Source of the DNA: Bacteroidota bacterium
GTDB lineage: Bacteria > Bacteroidota > Bacteroidia > Chitinophagales > Chitinophagaceae
Length of the DNA stretch: 64,000 nucleotides
Assembly (NCBI GenBank): GCA_030706605.1
Contig: JAUZOE010000003.1
Location: forward strand, 124,001-188,000
Direction: 5' to 3'
In this document: positions 9,959-18,930 of the stretch, one piece after another
Layout of the letters: each line of letters starts with the position of its first letter
How positions within the stretch are numbered: position 1 is the first letter of the stretch
Made by a program: the position numbers and the translations under genes
Notes under the pieces: generated by a model
What the model saw: the letters and a program-made list of their open reading frames with translations, nothing else
Database searches by the model: none
What the model was told of the DNA's origin: nothing

Positions 9959-10063
9959 ATAGAATGCCCGAAGCCTGGATATGCTGTAACCACGGGGATG
10001 TAACACATTATTAGTAAGGCTTACCGAATGTATTGTGGAAAGCAGTATTTCTGGTTTGATTGA
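9959..10063 (+). pseudogene. Possible remnant of a transposase zinc-ribbon region
   Basis: Frame starting at 9959 reads as a short Cys-containing peptide (KIECPKPGYAVTTGM), then a stop at 10001, then HIISKAYRMYCGKQYFWFD and another stop at 10061. The second part resembles the YRCxxCGKQF segment of many IS transposase N-terminal zinc ribbons, with lost cysteines. Two stops and lack of continuation mean it cannot be functional. The resemblance is by eye and could be chance. Confidence 0.25.
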
Positions 10064-10367
10064 AATATTTTCCCCTCCTGTTTAAGAGAGAGGGGCATTA
10101 TACTAATGCTATTGGAAAATATCGTGAAACGTTTATCTTTTAAGCTTTAATTTTTTCTCTTCTGGTTTGTATGAAAAGGATTACATGAATTGCGATAAGT
10201 AATTCGCAAACGATTTCTTTGACGATCATAGGATAGGTTTTGTACACGTTGATTAATATCTCTTAAACGTGGGCATAATTAATTTATTATGTGTGATAAA
10301 TTAATTCTAAATAAAAGAAACGATTCCATTGGATTAAGAATTATACGATATGGGGAATTTTTTACAT

Positions 10368-10397
10368 AAAAAAAGCCTTCAGAATTTACCTGAAGAC
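10368..10397 (-). terminator. Rho-independent terminator of the OMP / DUF4136 operon
   Basis: On the minus strand GTCTTCAG pairs with CTGAAGGC (8 bp, one G-U) around a 7-nt loop, followed by seven T. It lies 34 bp after the stop of the beta-barrel gene. Confidence 0.88.
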
Positions 10398-10430
10398 TTT
10401 CTTACTCACTCTTAGTAAAAGCCAGGCACT

Positions 10431-11054
10431 TTATTTTAATTGAAAAGCGATCCCTGCCTGTAAATTCACATTATTAAGATTATTATACCCCAACTTTTTA
10501 TAAGGAGTGTAATCGTAAATTGCTCCAACGTTGATCCCTGAAGTTTTTAATCTGCCAATGGGTATCATTATTCCAATACCACCTTGTGCAAGAAATTGTA
10601 CACTGGTTTGGCTACTTCCGAATTCGCCTAAATATTGTTTAAAATCAACCAAATTGGTTCCTGCACCAACAGAAATATAGGGTTTAACAGTATTTATATT
10701 TAAAGGGAAATATCTTGCTTTTAAGAGAAAAGTTGTGGTTTGAATCGAATTGCTGAGTACTGCAGAGACATCCTGTGTCTTGCTAAGCGCATAAATGGAT
10801 CTTGGGTATTTCTGATAATAATCCTGGTAACCAAATGATAATCCTGCTTCCAGTTTATTACTGAAAGCATACATAATTCCTCCTCTAAATCCTCTTGGCG
10901 AAGTATTGCTGATTAAATCAGTTTTAAACCCACTAACCGGAATGCTGTAATTATAATTCAGATCTAATTTTAAGGTTCCATTTTGAGCGCTTGCAGGCAG
11001 CGAAATAAAACTCAAAAAGGAAATAGCAATAACTATTATTTTAATCTTTTTCAT
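10431..11054 (-). CDS. Outer-membrane beta-barrel protein (small porin-like family)
   Basis: 207 residues. A signal peptide is clear: Lys-rich start, hydrophobic core, cleavage near PASAQ (about residue 24). The mature part alternates polar and hydrophobic residues with repeated aromatic and Gly positions, as expected for an eight-stranded barrel of the OmpX/OmpW-like beta-barrel group, and ends with a hydrophobic strand (AGIAFQLK). The function is not determinable. It lies 10 bp after the DUF4136 lipoprotein gene and shares its terminator, so the two are probably one transcript. Confidence 0.8.
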   Translation of the reverse strand: MKKIKIIVIAISFLSFISLPASAQNGTLKLDLNYNYSIPVSGFKTDLISNTSPRGFRGGIMYAFSNKLEAGLSFGYQDYYQKYPRSIYALSKTQDVSAVLSNSIQTTTFLLKARYFPLNINTVKPYISVGAGTNLVDFKQYLGEFGSSQTSVQFLAQGGIGIMIPIGRLKTSGINVGAIYDYTPYKKLGYNNLNNVNLQAGIAFQLK

Positions 11055-11064
11055 ATCATAAATT

Positions 11065-11697
11065 TTAATTGGTCTTCAAATAAGTTGACTGGTCAAATAA
11101 AGCTTTGACCTGGCTGTCTGCAATACTGGTATCAAATATGCCGGAGCCACGGATCAGTCCTGTCCAGATTACATTGATCTTATTGTTGGCAGAAACATTT
11201 TTTAAATCCAAAATATCTACAGCTATTGCTCCTTCTTTTATTTGATAAACGCCATAACCATACGGAATATAATAACCATATCCGGGATATCCCCAATAGT
11301 ATGGATTCCAGTAACCATCATAATAATTCCAGTAATCACCATAACTTATTACCCCTGTAGTGGTGCTAATAATATGGCTCACATTCACACCTAAATCAGG
11401 ATTTTGTTCCTTGGTTACTAATGTATACCCCTCTTGAGACATGTATTTTTTTACTGCATTGATGTAGGCTGAATCTACCTCATTCAATCGCATCGTTGAG
11501 TTTCCGTTGTCAATAATAGCGACAGAATCGGAGATGCTGTAAGTTTTATAATTTGAAAATGAAACTGTAGAATCATGATCGGTAATATATATCCGTGATT
11601 CATCAGAATTTAAATTATTAAGAGGCTCTTTGGCGCAACCAGAATAAATGATTGCTATGCTTGCCAGCCCGGATAGCAATGATAATATTTTTTTCAT
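11065..11697 (-). CDS. DUF4136 domain lipoprotein
   Basis: 210 residues. Residues 1-20 form a type II signal peptide with the lipobox ending YSGC, predicting a lipid-anchored envelope protein. The DUF4136 core begins with the typical FSNYKTYSI and covers most of the rest. It is interrupted by a Tyr/Gly/Trp/Pro-rich stretch at about 124-150 (YWNPYYWGYPGYGYY), which is common in Bacteroidota members. Function unknown. First gene of a two-gene operon with the beta-barrel protein. Confidence 0.82.
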   Translation of the reverse strand: MKKILSLLSGLASIAIIYSGCAKEPLNNLNSDESRIYITDHDSTVSFSNYKTYSISDSVAIIDNGNSTMRLNEVDSAYINAVKKYMSQEGYTLVTKEQNPDLGVNVSHIISTTTGVISYGDYWNYYDGYWNPYYWGYPGYGYYIPYGYGVYQIKEGAIAVDILDLKNVSANNKINVIWTGLIRGSGIFDTSIADSQVKALFDQSTYLKTN

Positions 11698-11903
11698 AAT
11701 CGTTTTTTTTAAACGATTTCACAAAGTGGATGCCTAATGCGATTTGGAATATAAAAAAGTGGTTAAGATTCGGGTTTAACCATGAGTTTTAATAAACTCT
11801 TCACATTATTGTTAAAAGCATGGGAAAATCAAATATTGCATCAGTTTATTTCTCAAGATTTAAAATTTGTCTATCCGGTTTACCCTTTATTGTACTCTGA
11901 TAG

Positions 11904-11943
11904 CAAAAAAACCTGCAGTAAAATTAATTGACTACAGGTTTTA
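11904..11943 (-). terminator. Rho-independent terminator of the RND efflux operon
   Basis: Arms AACCTGCAGT (11910-11919) and ACTACAGGTT (11931-11940) pair over 10 bp with one G-U. Poly-A on the plus strand upstream gives the U tail for minus-strand transcripts. It lies about 25 bp after the RND gene stop. Confidence 0.85.
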
Positions 11944-11967
11944 TACTATTAAGATAATCTGATTATT

Positions 11968-14900
11968 TTAAAACCAACTGCCTGTCCATTTTTCGCCAAC
12001 CTTATTCCCCATCTTCCTTTTTCTTCTTGCTACTTTGGATCTTTGGATAAACATAGTGATAAACATTAATGGTATAAATAAGATGGTAAGCGGAGGTATG
12101 CCAAGCATAGAAATCCATTTGCCTCCAAACTGCCTGCGCATGGGACGTTTTAGCCTTTCAGCTATCAGGTACATGCCGGGTACCATTATGAGTGTCATAA
12201 AAAATGCAAATGCCAGTCCGAATATAATTGTCCAGGCTAGTGGTTTCCAGAAAAATGAACTGTCTCCACCAAAGAAAATATGAGGGTTCAATTCGGAGAA
12301 CATCGTAACGAAATTGATATTAAAACCGATGCCAAGAGGTATCAAAGCGAATATGGCTGCCAGAGCAGTAAGTAATACCGGTATGATTCTTATTTTACCT
12401 GCCTGTATCACAGCTTCTTTTGGTTTCATCCCACGGGCTCTTAGTTCATCTGCAAAGTCAATTACCAGGATGGCATTTTTAACTACAATGCCTGCTAATC
12501 CTACTATACCAATACCGGTCATTACAACAGATACCTGCATGCCGGTAATGGAAAAACCAAGTAATACTCCGATAATGCTAAAAATGATTTCGGTTAAAAT
12601 GATGACTGATTTACTGATAGAATTAAATTGTAATACCAGGATGAATAAAATTAACATCAATGCAATCAACAATGCTTTTCCCAGGAAAGCTCCTGTCTCA
12701 GCTTGCTGTGCTCCTTCTCCGGTTTGTTTAATGGTAACACCGGTGCCTTTTATATTATAATTATCAATAGCAGTTTTCAACTTTGCATTTACTTCAGTGG
12801 GTGTATAACCTGAAAGTACATTTGAAAATAAAGTAATTACTCTCTTTACATTCTTTCTTTTTATACTGCCATAAGTGCTTGTGTAATCTACATCTACAAG
12901 GGAACTTATCGGGATTTGTTTAATCTGACCACCACTTCCCATATCACGAAAAACAATTTTCATATTCAAAAGTTCAGAAATGCTTTTCCGCTGCGCTTCA
13001 AGATTACGGAGTTGAATTTTGTATTCATCTTCGCCGTCTTTTATTTTAGAAACTTCTTCCCCAAATAAAGCGGTTCTGATCTGTTGCCCGATTTGGGCGG
13101 TAGAAACACCTGCTATTAATGCACGTTCACGATTTATGGTGAGCGTAATTTCCGGGTTGGTAAGATCTACGTCCATTTTCAATTCTTCTACACCTGGAAT
13201 TTGCAAACTGTCCAAATAATTTTTTAACCCTGTAGCGTTTGAAGTAAGCAGATCAAAATTTTCACTGGCTATTTCAATATTTATAGGAGGGTCAGTAGGA
13301 GGTCCGCTACTTTCCTGTGCAACAGATATTTGTGCGCCCGGTATTCCTTTTACTACTTGCCTTACAGAATCAAGATAAGGTTCGGTAGAAACGCCATTTC
13401 GTTTTGCAAATTCTACAAAAGATATCTGCACTCTTCCCAGGTTGGGCTGCGTACTTCTATCGCCACTTTGTGGATCTGATGCTCCTATAGCAACATTTGA
13501 AATGATACTTTCTACTACAGGGTTGGGTTTGCCGCCAGGGCCATCAAGTACTCTGGTAACTTTTTCTTCTATGTTCCTGGTTATGGAATCCGTATAATCA
13601 ACACTGGTACCTACAGGCATTTTCAAATAAACATAAATAAAATTTGGATCGCCTTTGGGAAAGAAAACTACCGGTACTTTTCTTAGCGCAAAGAAGGTTA
13701 TAGAAATTAATAACAGTCCGAAAGTGCCTGCAAGAAGCCAGACTGGCCTCCATCTTGTTACTGCCCATCTTAGCAATTTTTCATAATTACTCATTATTGC
13801 TGGTAATACATTATTCTGAAATTTATGAATCAGTGAATCAAAAATATATTTGTTTAGGATTACTAATAATGAAAAGAAAATAAGCAGGTTACCCAGAAAG
13901 GGTACATGAAATAAATCGAACAGGATTCCAGCAATCAGGGGTACCAAAAATGCTGGCCTTCTAAAGATAGCTGACTTCCTGGTATTTCCATGCTCTTCGG
14001 GATGATTCATGAAATCTACCGCAAAAACAGGGTTCATTATAAATGCTACAATCAATGACGCGGTTAATGTAAAAATGAGCATTGTTGGGAGATAGATCAT
14101 AAACTTACCGATAATGCCCGGCCAGAAAAGCAAAGGGAAAAATGGCGCAAGTGTAGTAAGTGTTCCTGCTAATACGGGGATAAAAATTTCCCCTGCAGCC
14201 ATCTTTGCTGATTCAATAGCCGACATTTTCCCCTTATTCTCTATAAAAATTCTGTGTGTGTTTTCAATGACTACAATAGCATCATCTACTATAATTCCCA
14301 GGCCGAAGAGTAAGGCAAAAAGTACAATAAAATTCAGTGTAACATCTGATCCGGTTATTAATGTGGCCGCCGGTAAAAACAGGAATGCGACAAACATACT
14401 TAGGGGCACAGAAAGCGCGACAAAGAAGGCATTCGTAACGCCCATAAAAAACATCAGAATTAATAGTACCAGGATAAATCCAATTACAATGGAATTTACC
14501 AGGTCATTAAAAGAAGTACGGGTGGCCCGGCTTTGGTCACCTGTAATGACTACCTTAAGGTCTTCCGGCAAAGTAGTACCCTTTAATTCAGCAACCATTT
14601 TTTTAACATCTTCTGAGGTTTGAATTAAATTTTCCCCGGCTCGTTTTATAATGTTAAGCGTAACTACATTTTTGCCATTTAAACGGGCATAACTTTCACT
14701 GGTTTTAACGGTATCTTTTATAGTAGCAATATCTTTTAAGTATATGGGTGCACCGGCAGTATTACGTACAATAATTTTTTCGAGATCAAATACATTTTTA
14801 AACTGACCTTTTATCTGCAATGTACGTTTCATATTTCCTACATCAAGCAGGCCCCCGGAAATATCAACATTTTCTCTTTTTACTGCATTGGCAATGTCAT

Positions 14901-15543
14901 CAAAAGTGATGTTAGCACTTTGCATTTTATAATTGTCTACATTGATCTGAAATTCTCTTTCGGGTGCTCCTACTATATCCACACGGGTTAATTCGGGTAG
15001 TTCTTCGAGTTTATCTTTAGCATCATCAGCGAATTTTTTTAAACTCATCATATCAAAATTGCCACTGAGATTGACATACATGATTGGCAATTCGCTTAGA
15101 CTTACTTCCTGCACATTGGGATCCTGGGTAAGATCGGTGGGAAGATCTTTTTTTGCTTTGTCTACCGCATCTTTTGTTTTTTGAAGAGCTACTTCTGTTT
15201 TTACATCTGTTTCAAATTCAACAATAATGGCTGAGTAATCCTGGATAGAGGTACTGGTGATCTTATTGATCTTTGCTCCTGTAATACCCTTTAATTGCTT
15301 TTCTATGGGCCTTGTTACCAGGTTTTCTATATCCTTTGGAGAATTGCCTACATATACTGTCTGCACATAAATGGTAGGTATTACAATGTCAGGAAATTGT
15401 TCTTTAGGTAAGGTAACAAATTGGAAAATGCCTATTACTGATACAAAAATAATCAGTAGGTATATGGAACTTCTGTTTTTAATGGCCCAACTGGTGGGTT
15501 TAAATTCCTTATAGGTTTCCTTAAAATTTTCTTTTAAACTCAT
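11968..15543 (-). CDS. RND family efflux transporter permease (AcrB/HAE1-like)
   Basis: Proton-driven inner-membrane pump of a tripartite efflux system. The TM4 proton-relay aspartates Asp420-Asp421 (GIIVDDAIVVIEN) and the partner lysine near residue 1022 (GIVVKNAIL) are present, as are the duplicated periplasmic porter and docking regions. At 1191 residues it is longer than AcrB (about 1050). The extra length comes from a hydrophobic insertion at about 515-580, between the two halves, and an extended C-terminal hydrophobic segment with a basic tail. It is last in the operon tetR-tolC-adaptor-RND. Substrates cannot be predicted; drugs, dyes or lipophiles are typical. Confidence 0.93.
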   Translation of the reverse strand: MSLKENFKETYKEFKPTSWAIKNRSSIYLLIIFVSVIGIFQFVTLPKEQFPDIVIPTIYVQTVYVGNSPKDIENLVTRPIEKQLKGITGAKINKITSTSIQDYSAIIVEFETDVKTEVALQKTKDAVDKAKKDLPTDLTQDPNVQEVSLSELPIMYVNLSGNFDMMSLKKFADDAKDKLEELPELTRVDIVGAPEREFQINVDNYKMQSANITFDDIANAVKRENVDISGGLLDVGNMKRTLQIKGQFKNVFDLEKIIVRNTAGAPIYLKDIATIKDTVKTSESYARLNGKNVVTLNIIKRAGENLIQTSEDVKKMVAELKGTTLPEDLKVVITGDQSRATRTSFNDLVNSIVIGFILVLLILMFFMGVTNAFFVALSVPLSMFVAFLFLPAATLITGSDVTLNFIVLFALLFGLGIIVDDAIVVIENTHRIFIENKGKMSAIESAKMAAGEIFIPVLAGTLTTLAPFFPLLFWPGIIGKFMIYLPTMLIFTLTASLIVAFIMNPVFAVDFMNHPEEHGNTRKSAIFRRPAFLVPLIAGILFDLFHVPFLGNLLIFFSLLVILNKYIFDSLIHKFQNNVLPAIMSNYEKLLRWAVTRWRPVWLLAGTFGLLLISITFFALRKVPVVFFPKGDPNFIYVYLKMPVGTSVDYTDSITRNIEEKVTRVLDGPGGKPNPVVESIISNVAIGASDPQSGDRSTQPNLGRVQISFVEFAKRNGVSTEPYLDSVRQVVKGIPGAQISVAQESSGPPTDPPINIEIASENFDLLTSNATGLKNYLDSLQIPGVEELKMDVDLTNPEITLTINRERALIAGVSTAQIGQQIRTALFGEEVSKIKDGEDEYKIQLRNLEAQRKSISELLNMKIVFRDMGSGGQIKQIPISSLVDVDYTSTYGSIKRKNVKRVITLFSNVLSGYTPTEVNAKLKTAIDNYNIKGTGVTIKQTGEGAQQAETGAFLGKALLIALMLILFILVLQFNSISKSVIILTEIIFSIIGVLLGFSITGMQVSVVMTGIGIVGLAGIVVKNAILVIDFADELRARGMKPKEAVIQAGKIRIIPVLLTALAAIFALIPLGIGFNINFVTMFSELNPHIFFGGDSSFFWKPLAWTIIFGLAFAFFMTLIMVPGMYLIAERLKRPMRRQFGGKWISMLGIPPLTILFIPLMFITMFIQRSKVARRKRKMGNKVGEKWTGSWF

Positions 15544-15591
15544 ACATATTTTATTGCGCTTCTTTTAAAAGCGGTTCTGATTTGTTTTCAT

Positions 15592-16800
15592 CTATTGATT
15601 AGAGGTAGTGATCAATTGTCCGTCAAACAGTCCCTGGAATCCTGCTGTTATTAATGAATCTCCTGCCTGAAGTCCCTGTGTAATTTCTATCGAATCGCCA
15701 TTTAGTTCGCCGATGCTTACTTTTCTTTTTCTTGCCACTGTTTGATCCTCTTCTTTTGCTGCAAGCAATACAAATTTTCCGTTTTCATCAGTTTGTAAAG
15801 TATTTACGGGGATTGCAATCGCATTGGGAGCAGCATAGTCAAGGATGTCTACCAATGCAATCTGGTTAGGTCGTAAAGCAAATCCTGCAGGTACTTTTAT
15901 TTCTGCAGTGAATCCGCGGGTTAGTGTGCCAATAGTCTGGCTTAAAAAAGTAATAGTGCTGTTGAAAGTTTTATCAACATCAGGAATTTTAACGATTACC
16001 GGTGTCCCTTTTGATACTTTAGACGCGTAATTTTCCGGTATGGTTACGGTAATTTTTAAATTCGATTCATTGACAATCCTTATATAACCACCCTGTGCGG
16101 GATTTCCGTTAAACGTTTCTCCAACATGTGCAGTTATCTCATCTACGGTGCCGTTCACGTCGCTGTATACATTATTTTGATTCGCTTGTTCCTGGGCAGT
16201 CTTCACCTGTTCCTGTATGGCTTTTAATTGATTTTTTAATGCTTCCACATTGGTTTTGTCCTGTAGCAATTGTACTTCTGTTCCAATGTGTTGATCCCAA
16301 AGATTCTTTTGTCTTTCATAAATGGATTCTGCTAAGTCCAGCTGGGCTTTTACACTTCCCATTTGCTGACGAATTGCATTTACATTTTGTTGCGCTACTG
16401 CATTATCAAGTTGAAGTACGAGTTGCCCTTTATGGATTATTTCGCCCTGCTTTACATTAATAGCTTTTATCTGACCGGGTTGTCCGCTTGGAGTGATGTA
16501 AGAAATATTCTTTGCATCTACTTCTCCCTGGAGACTGAGATAATGTTTAAAGTCACTTTTCCCGATTGCAGAAAGAGAGACTAATTTTGCTTTTCCCTGT
16601 ATTGCAGAGCTGGTGTCAAGTTTGGCAATATCATTTTCCAGGTTGGTTATTTTTCCATTCAGCGCTTCCTGGTCTGTTTTGAGTTTCTGCAATTCTGCTT
16701 TCTTATCCTCTAATGTATTTCCTTTTTTTCCGGAATCTCCGCAAGAAGAAGCAAATGCCGTGAACAATACGATCAAACTGATGTTAATTATTTTTTTCAT
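15592..16800 (-). CDS. RND efflux periplasmic adaptor subunit (membrane fusion protein)
   Basis: 402-residue adaptor bridging the RND pump and TolC-type channel. A lipobox (ASSC, about residue 20) predicts an inner-membrane lipoprotein, like AcrA. An early coiled coil (about 30-62) precedes the lipoyl/barrel-sandwich half-motif. The hairpin coiled coil covers about 135-205, followed by the second half-motif (SDVNGTVDEI) and the beta-barrel and membrane-proximal domains. It lies between the tolC-like and pump genes with gaps of 33 and 48 bp. Assignment is secure at family level. Confidence 0.92.
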   Translation of the reverse strand: MKKIINISLIVLFTAFASSCGDSGKKGNTLEDKKAELQKLKTDQEALNGKITNLENDIAKLDTSSAIQGKAKLVSLSAIGKSDFKHYLSLQGEVDAKNISYITPSGQPGQIKAINVKQGEIIHKGQLVLQLDNAVAQQNVNAIRQQMGSVKAQLDLAESIYERQKNLWDQHIGTEVQLLQDKTNVEALKNQLKAIQEQVKTAQEQANQNNVYSDVNGTVDEITAHVGETFNGNPAQGGYIRIVNESNLKITVTIPENYASKVSKGTPVIVKIPDVDKTFNSTITFLSQTIGTLTRGFTAEIKVPAGFALRPNQIALVDILDYAAPNAIAIPVNTLQTDENGKFVLLAAKEEDQTVARKRKVSIGELNGDSIEITQGLQAGDSLITAGFQGLFDGQLITTSNQ

Positions 16801-16833
16801 TTGTATAAAATTATTCTGATTTGATTTTTTAGA

Positions 16834-18186
16834 TTAGAGTTTTCCGGCAGCCTGCAGAAAATCAATTTTTGCAATTATGGCATCATATAGTGAGCTGTAA
16901 TAGTTGTTTTGCGCAGTTACCAAATCGGCCTGTGCTGTTGAAATTTCCTGGTTACTTCCTAGTCCCTGCTCATATTTTAATTTGGTAGAATTATATACCT
17001 GTTGCGCCAGATCAATATTTTTTTTCTGGCTATCCATTGCGAGAATAGCAGATTTCATATTGATTCTTGATTGCGAAACATCATTGTCTATAGATGCTTT
17101 TAGCTGATCAATACTGTTTTGGGTTTTACTAAGATTGAGTTTTGCTGAAGCAATATTTGAATTTCTTAGGCCGCCATCAAAAATGGGAACCGATAAGGTA
17201 AAGCTGATGAATGATGTGGTAAAATAGGGCTGACCGGCTTTAAAAAAATCAAAGGTGCTTCTCTGTGCGTTCTGATTTATATTGGCAGCGAAATTCAGAG
17301 TAGGTATCTTACTTAATTTGTATCTTCTGATATTATATTCATCCAATTTGGCTTCAAGACCAAGTAATTGAAAATCCTTTCGGTCCTGGTAATCATAATT
17401 TTCATCCAGCAGGTTTGCTTTCAATTCTTCGTCAGATAAAGTATCCGTTAGAACCAGGCTGTCTTTTTGAGGCATGTTCATTAAAAATTTTAATCCTTCA
17501 ATTCCGGCATCTATCTGGTTTTGTGCTTTTAATTGTTGAGTTTGTAAATTATTTAGTTGTACCTGTACTTTATCTACATCTAATTTTTCGGCAAACCCGT
17601 TTTTATAAATCTCCTTAGTATCGTGTAGTAATTTCTCATAGGTATCAATATTGGCATTGATGGTTCCTATTTGTCTCTGTCCTACTACCAACTGGTAGTA
17701 TATTTTATAAACATTGGCTTTTATTTGCTCTTTGGTAACCTCGGCTGTTTTTGTATAAAAATCAATAGAAGTTTTTCTGGCCTGTAATCCTACAAACACC
17801 TGGCCGTCAAACAATATTTGTTGCAAATTAGCGCCATAATTTCCATTATATTTTGTTCCAAACTTTACAGGTATAAAGGTGCCTGCTGTGCCACCGAAAA
17901 TTTCAGCAGGTAATAGGCTTGTCTGGATAGACAGGTAATCAGTCACAGAAACATTTCCGTTGATGTGAGGAAGTGCTTCGGCGGTTATGCCTTTATTGCT
18001 TTGTCTTTGAAGTTCAATATCAATTAAGGCATTTTTTACCTGTACCGCATTTTTTAATGCATAATCAACAGCTTCTTTTGCACTGAATTTGTTTATAACC
18101 GGAGATGAACTTTGTTGTGCATTTGCTACTAAGCATATGCTGCAAAACATTCCCGCTGAAATAAATTTAATTAACCTTGTTTTCAT
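16834..18186 (-). CDS. TolC family outer-membrane efflux protein
   Basis: 450-residue outer-membrane channel component. A signal peptide (about 1-23, ending VANAQ) is followed by the two OEP repeats rich in long amphipathic helices, including the C-terminal helix motif KLKYEQGLGSNQEISTAQAD. Its ATG overlaps the tetR stop by 4 bp, showing translational coupling with the regulator. It forms a complete tripartite set with the adaptor and RND pump downstream. Confidence 0.92.
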   Translation of the reverse strand: MKTRLIKFISAGMFCSICLVANAQQSSSPVINKFSAKEAVDYALKNAVQVKNALIDIELQRQSNKGITAEALPHINGNVSVTDYLSIQTSLLPAEIFGGTAGTFIPVKFGTKYNGNYGANLQQILFDGQVFVGLQARKTSIDFYTKTAEVTKEQIKANVYKIYYQLVVGQRQIGTINANIDTYEKLLHDTKEIYKNGFAEKLDVDKVQVQLNNLQTQQLKAQNQIDAGIEGLKFLMNMPQKDSLVLTDTLSDEELKANLLDENYDYQDRKDFQLLGLEAKLDEYNIRRYKLSKIPTLNFAANINQNAQRSTFDFFKAGQPYFTTSFISFTLSVPIFDGGLRNSNIASAKLNLSKTQNSIDQLKASIDNDVSQSRINMKSAILAMDSQKKNIDLAQQVYNSTKLKYEQGLGSNQEISTAQADLVTAQNNYYSSLYDAIIAKIDFLQAAGKL

Positions 18187-18806
18187 TGTACTTGTTTTTT
18201 CAATATTTCTTTTTGATATTTTGCTATTAATTTTTGTCCTTTTGGGGTAACCATGCCGTAAAGAAAAAATTCCATCAGCTGGTGATGCAGGTATCCCAGC
18301 GAAAATTGGGTCTTGGGAAATATTTCTTCTTTAAAAGGCAGCATCATAGTTTCCAGGCGCACCCTGGCGAGTACATCCGAATCGATTTCAGCCCTGTAGA
18401 GTTGTTCTTTTTTCCCCCTTTCAATATTTTGTTTCATAATATCAAAAAGAAAATTGTATTTAAATTCTATAAATTTTGCAAAAGTAGCAGGATGGCCTTT
18501 CTCAATATCATGTAAAATTGAGGCGTTCATATTATCGAACATCACCTTTGTACTTTCCAAAGCGAGGTAGATTTCATGAACTGCATTTTCAGCATTTGAA
18601 CGGCTTTCCCTGCAAAAATTTTTGTTGAACTTGAGCAAGTCTGCAATTACTTCATCTACCAATTCTTTTTTATCCGAAAAACAGTGGTAAATGGTTTTTT
18701 TCGATACCCCCATCTGAGAAGCAATCTCATCCATGGTTACCGATTTAATTCCAAACCGCCGGTAAAGCTCATCCGCTTTTTGTTTAATTCTGTCTTTTAG
18801 TTCCAT
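18183..18806 (-). CDS. TetR/AcrR family transcriptional regulator of the RND efflux operon
   Basis: 207 residues. The N-terminal helix-turn-helix is typical: KADELYRRFGIKSVTMDEIA, then MGVSKKTIYHCFSDKKEL (about 30-48). The C-terminal ligand domain is divergent, as usual. First gene of the operon and overlapping tolC by 4 bp. A perfect 11-bp inverted repeat sits on its own promoter, so negative autoregulation of the whole efflux operon is the natural inference. Confidence 0.92.
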   Translation of the reverse strand: MELKDRIKQKADELYRRFGIKSVTMDEIASQMGVSKKTIYHCFSDKKELVDEVIADLLKFNKNFCRESRSNAENAVHEIYLALESTKVMFDNMNASILHDIEKGHPATFAKFIEFKYNFLFDIMKQNIERGKKEQLYRAEIDSDVLARVRLETMMLPFKEEIFPKTQFSLGYLHHQLMEFFLYGMVTPKGQKLIAKYQKEILKKQVQ

Positions 18807-18814
18807 TTCGGGTG

Positions 18815-18845
18815 CAAAACTATGGAAACTTTTTGTGTTGCCAAA
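18815..18845 (-). promoter_or_regulatory. Promoter of the tetR-tolC-RND operon
   Basis: On the minus strand TTTG (plus 18842-18845), a 19-bp spacer, then TAGTTTTG (plus 18815-18822). This is a full match to the Bacteroidota -33/-7 promoter, ending 9 bp before the tetR ATG, so the leader is very short. Confidence 0.8.
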
Positions 18846-18853
18846 GTTTCCAT
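18822..18853. promoter_or_regulatory. Palindromic operator, probable TetR-family binding site
   Basis: ATGGAAACTTT (18822-18832) and AAAGTTTCCAT (18843-18853) are perfect inverted 11-bp arms separated by 10 bp. The palindrome covers the promoter spacer and -33 box of the adjacent tetR operon, so binding would block RNA polymerase. Confidence 0.8.
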
Positions 18854-18901
18854 TAATATTTTTTTGAAAATGTAAATTTTCAGGATAAACGGTACATATC
18901 C

Positions 18902-18909
18902 TACCTTTG
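18902..18909 (+). promoter_or_regulatory. Candidate -7 box of the DUF502 gene
   Basis: TACCTTTG fits TAnnTTTG and lies 21 bp before the ATG at 18931. It argues against a more upstream TTG start at 18907, which would lie inside the box. Confidence 0.5.
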
Positions 18910-18930
18910 AATCTTAATTTTTATTCAATT

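Larger units (their letters stand above)
9700..10430. other. 730-bp gene-free region with several inverted repeats
   Basis: No convincing gene on either strand. It holds inverted repeats: CCCCTC/GAGGGG at 10072-10095, TTGCGA/TCGCAA at 10190-10208, and AATTAATTTAT/ATAAATTAATT at 10277-10306. It also holds a possible decayed transposase end at 9959-10063 and a minus-strand terminator at 10368-10397. The size and decayed look suggest an erased gene or mobile element. Confidence 0.55.

Noticed and set aside
10190-10306. Attachment site or CRISPR-like repeats in the gene-free region
   Set aside because: The inverted repeats differ from each other, are not regularly spaced, and no integrase or cas gene is nearby.
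12035-14623. Several plus-strand frames of 60-170 aa over the RND pump gene
   Set aside because: They lie opposite a strongly conserved pump and show no protein motifs; antisense shadows.
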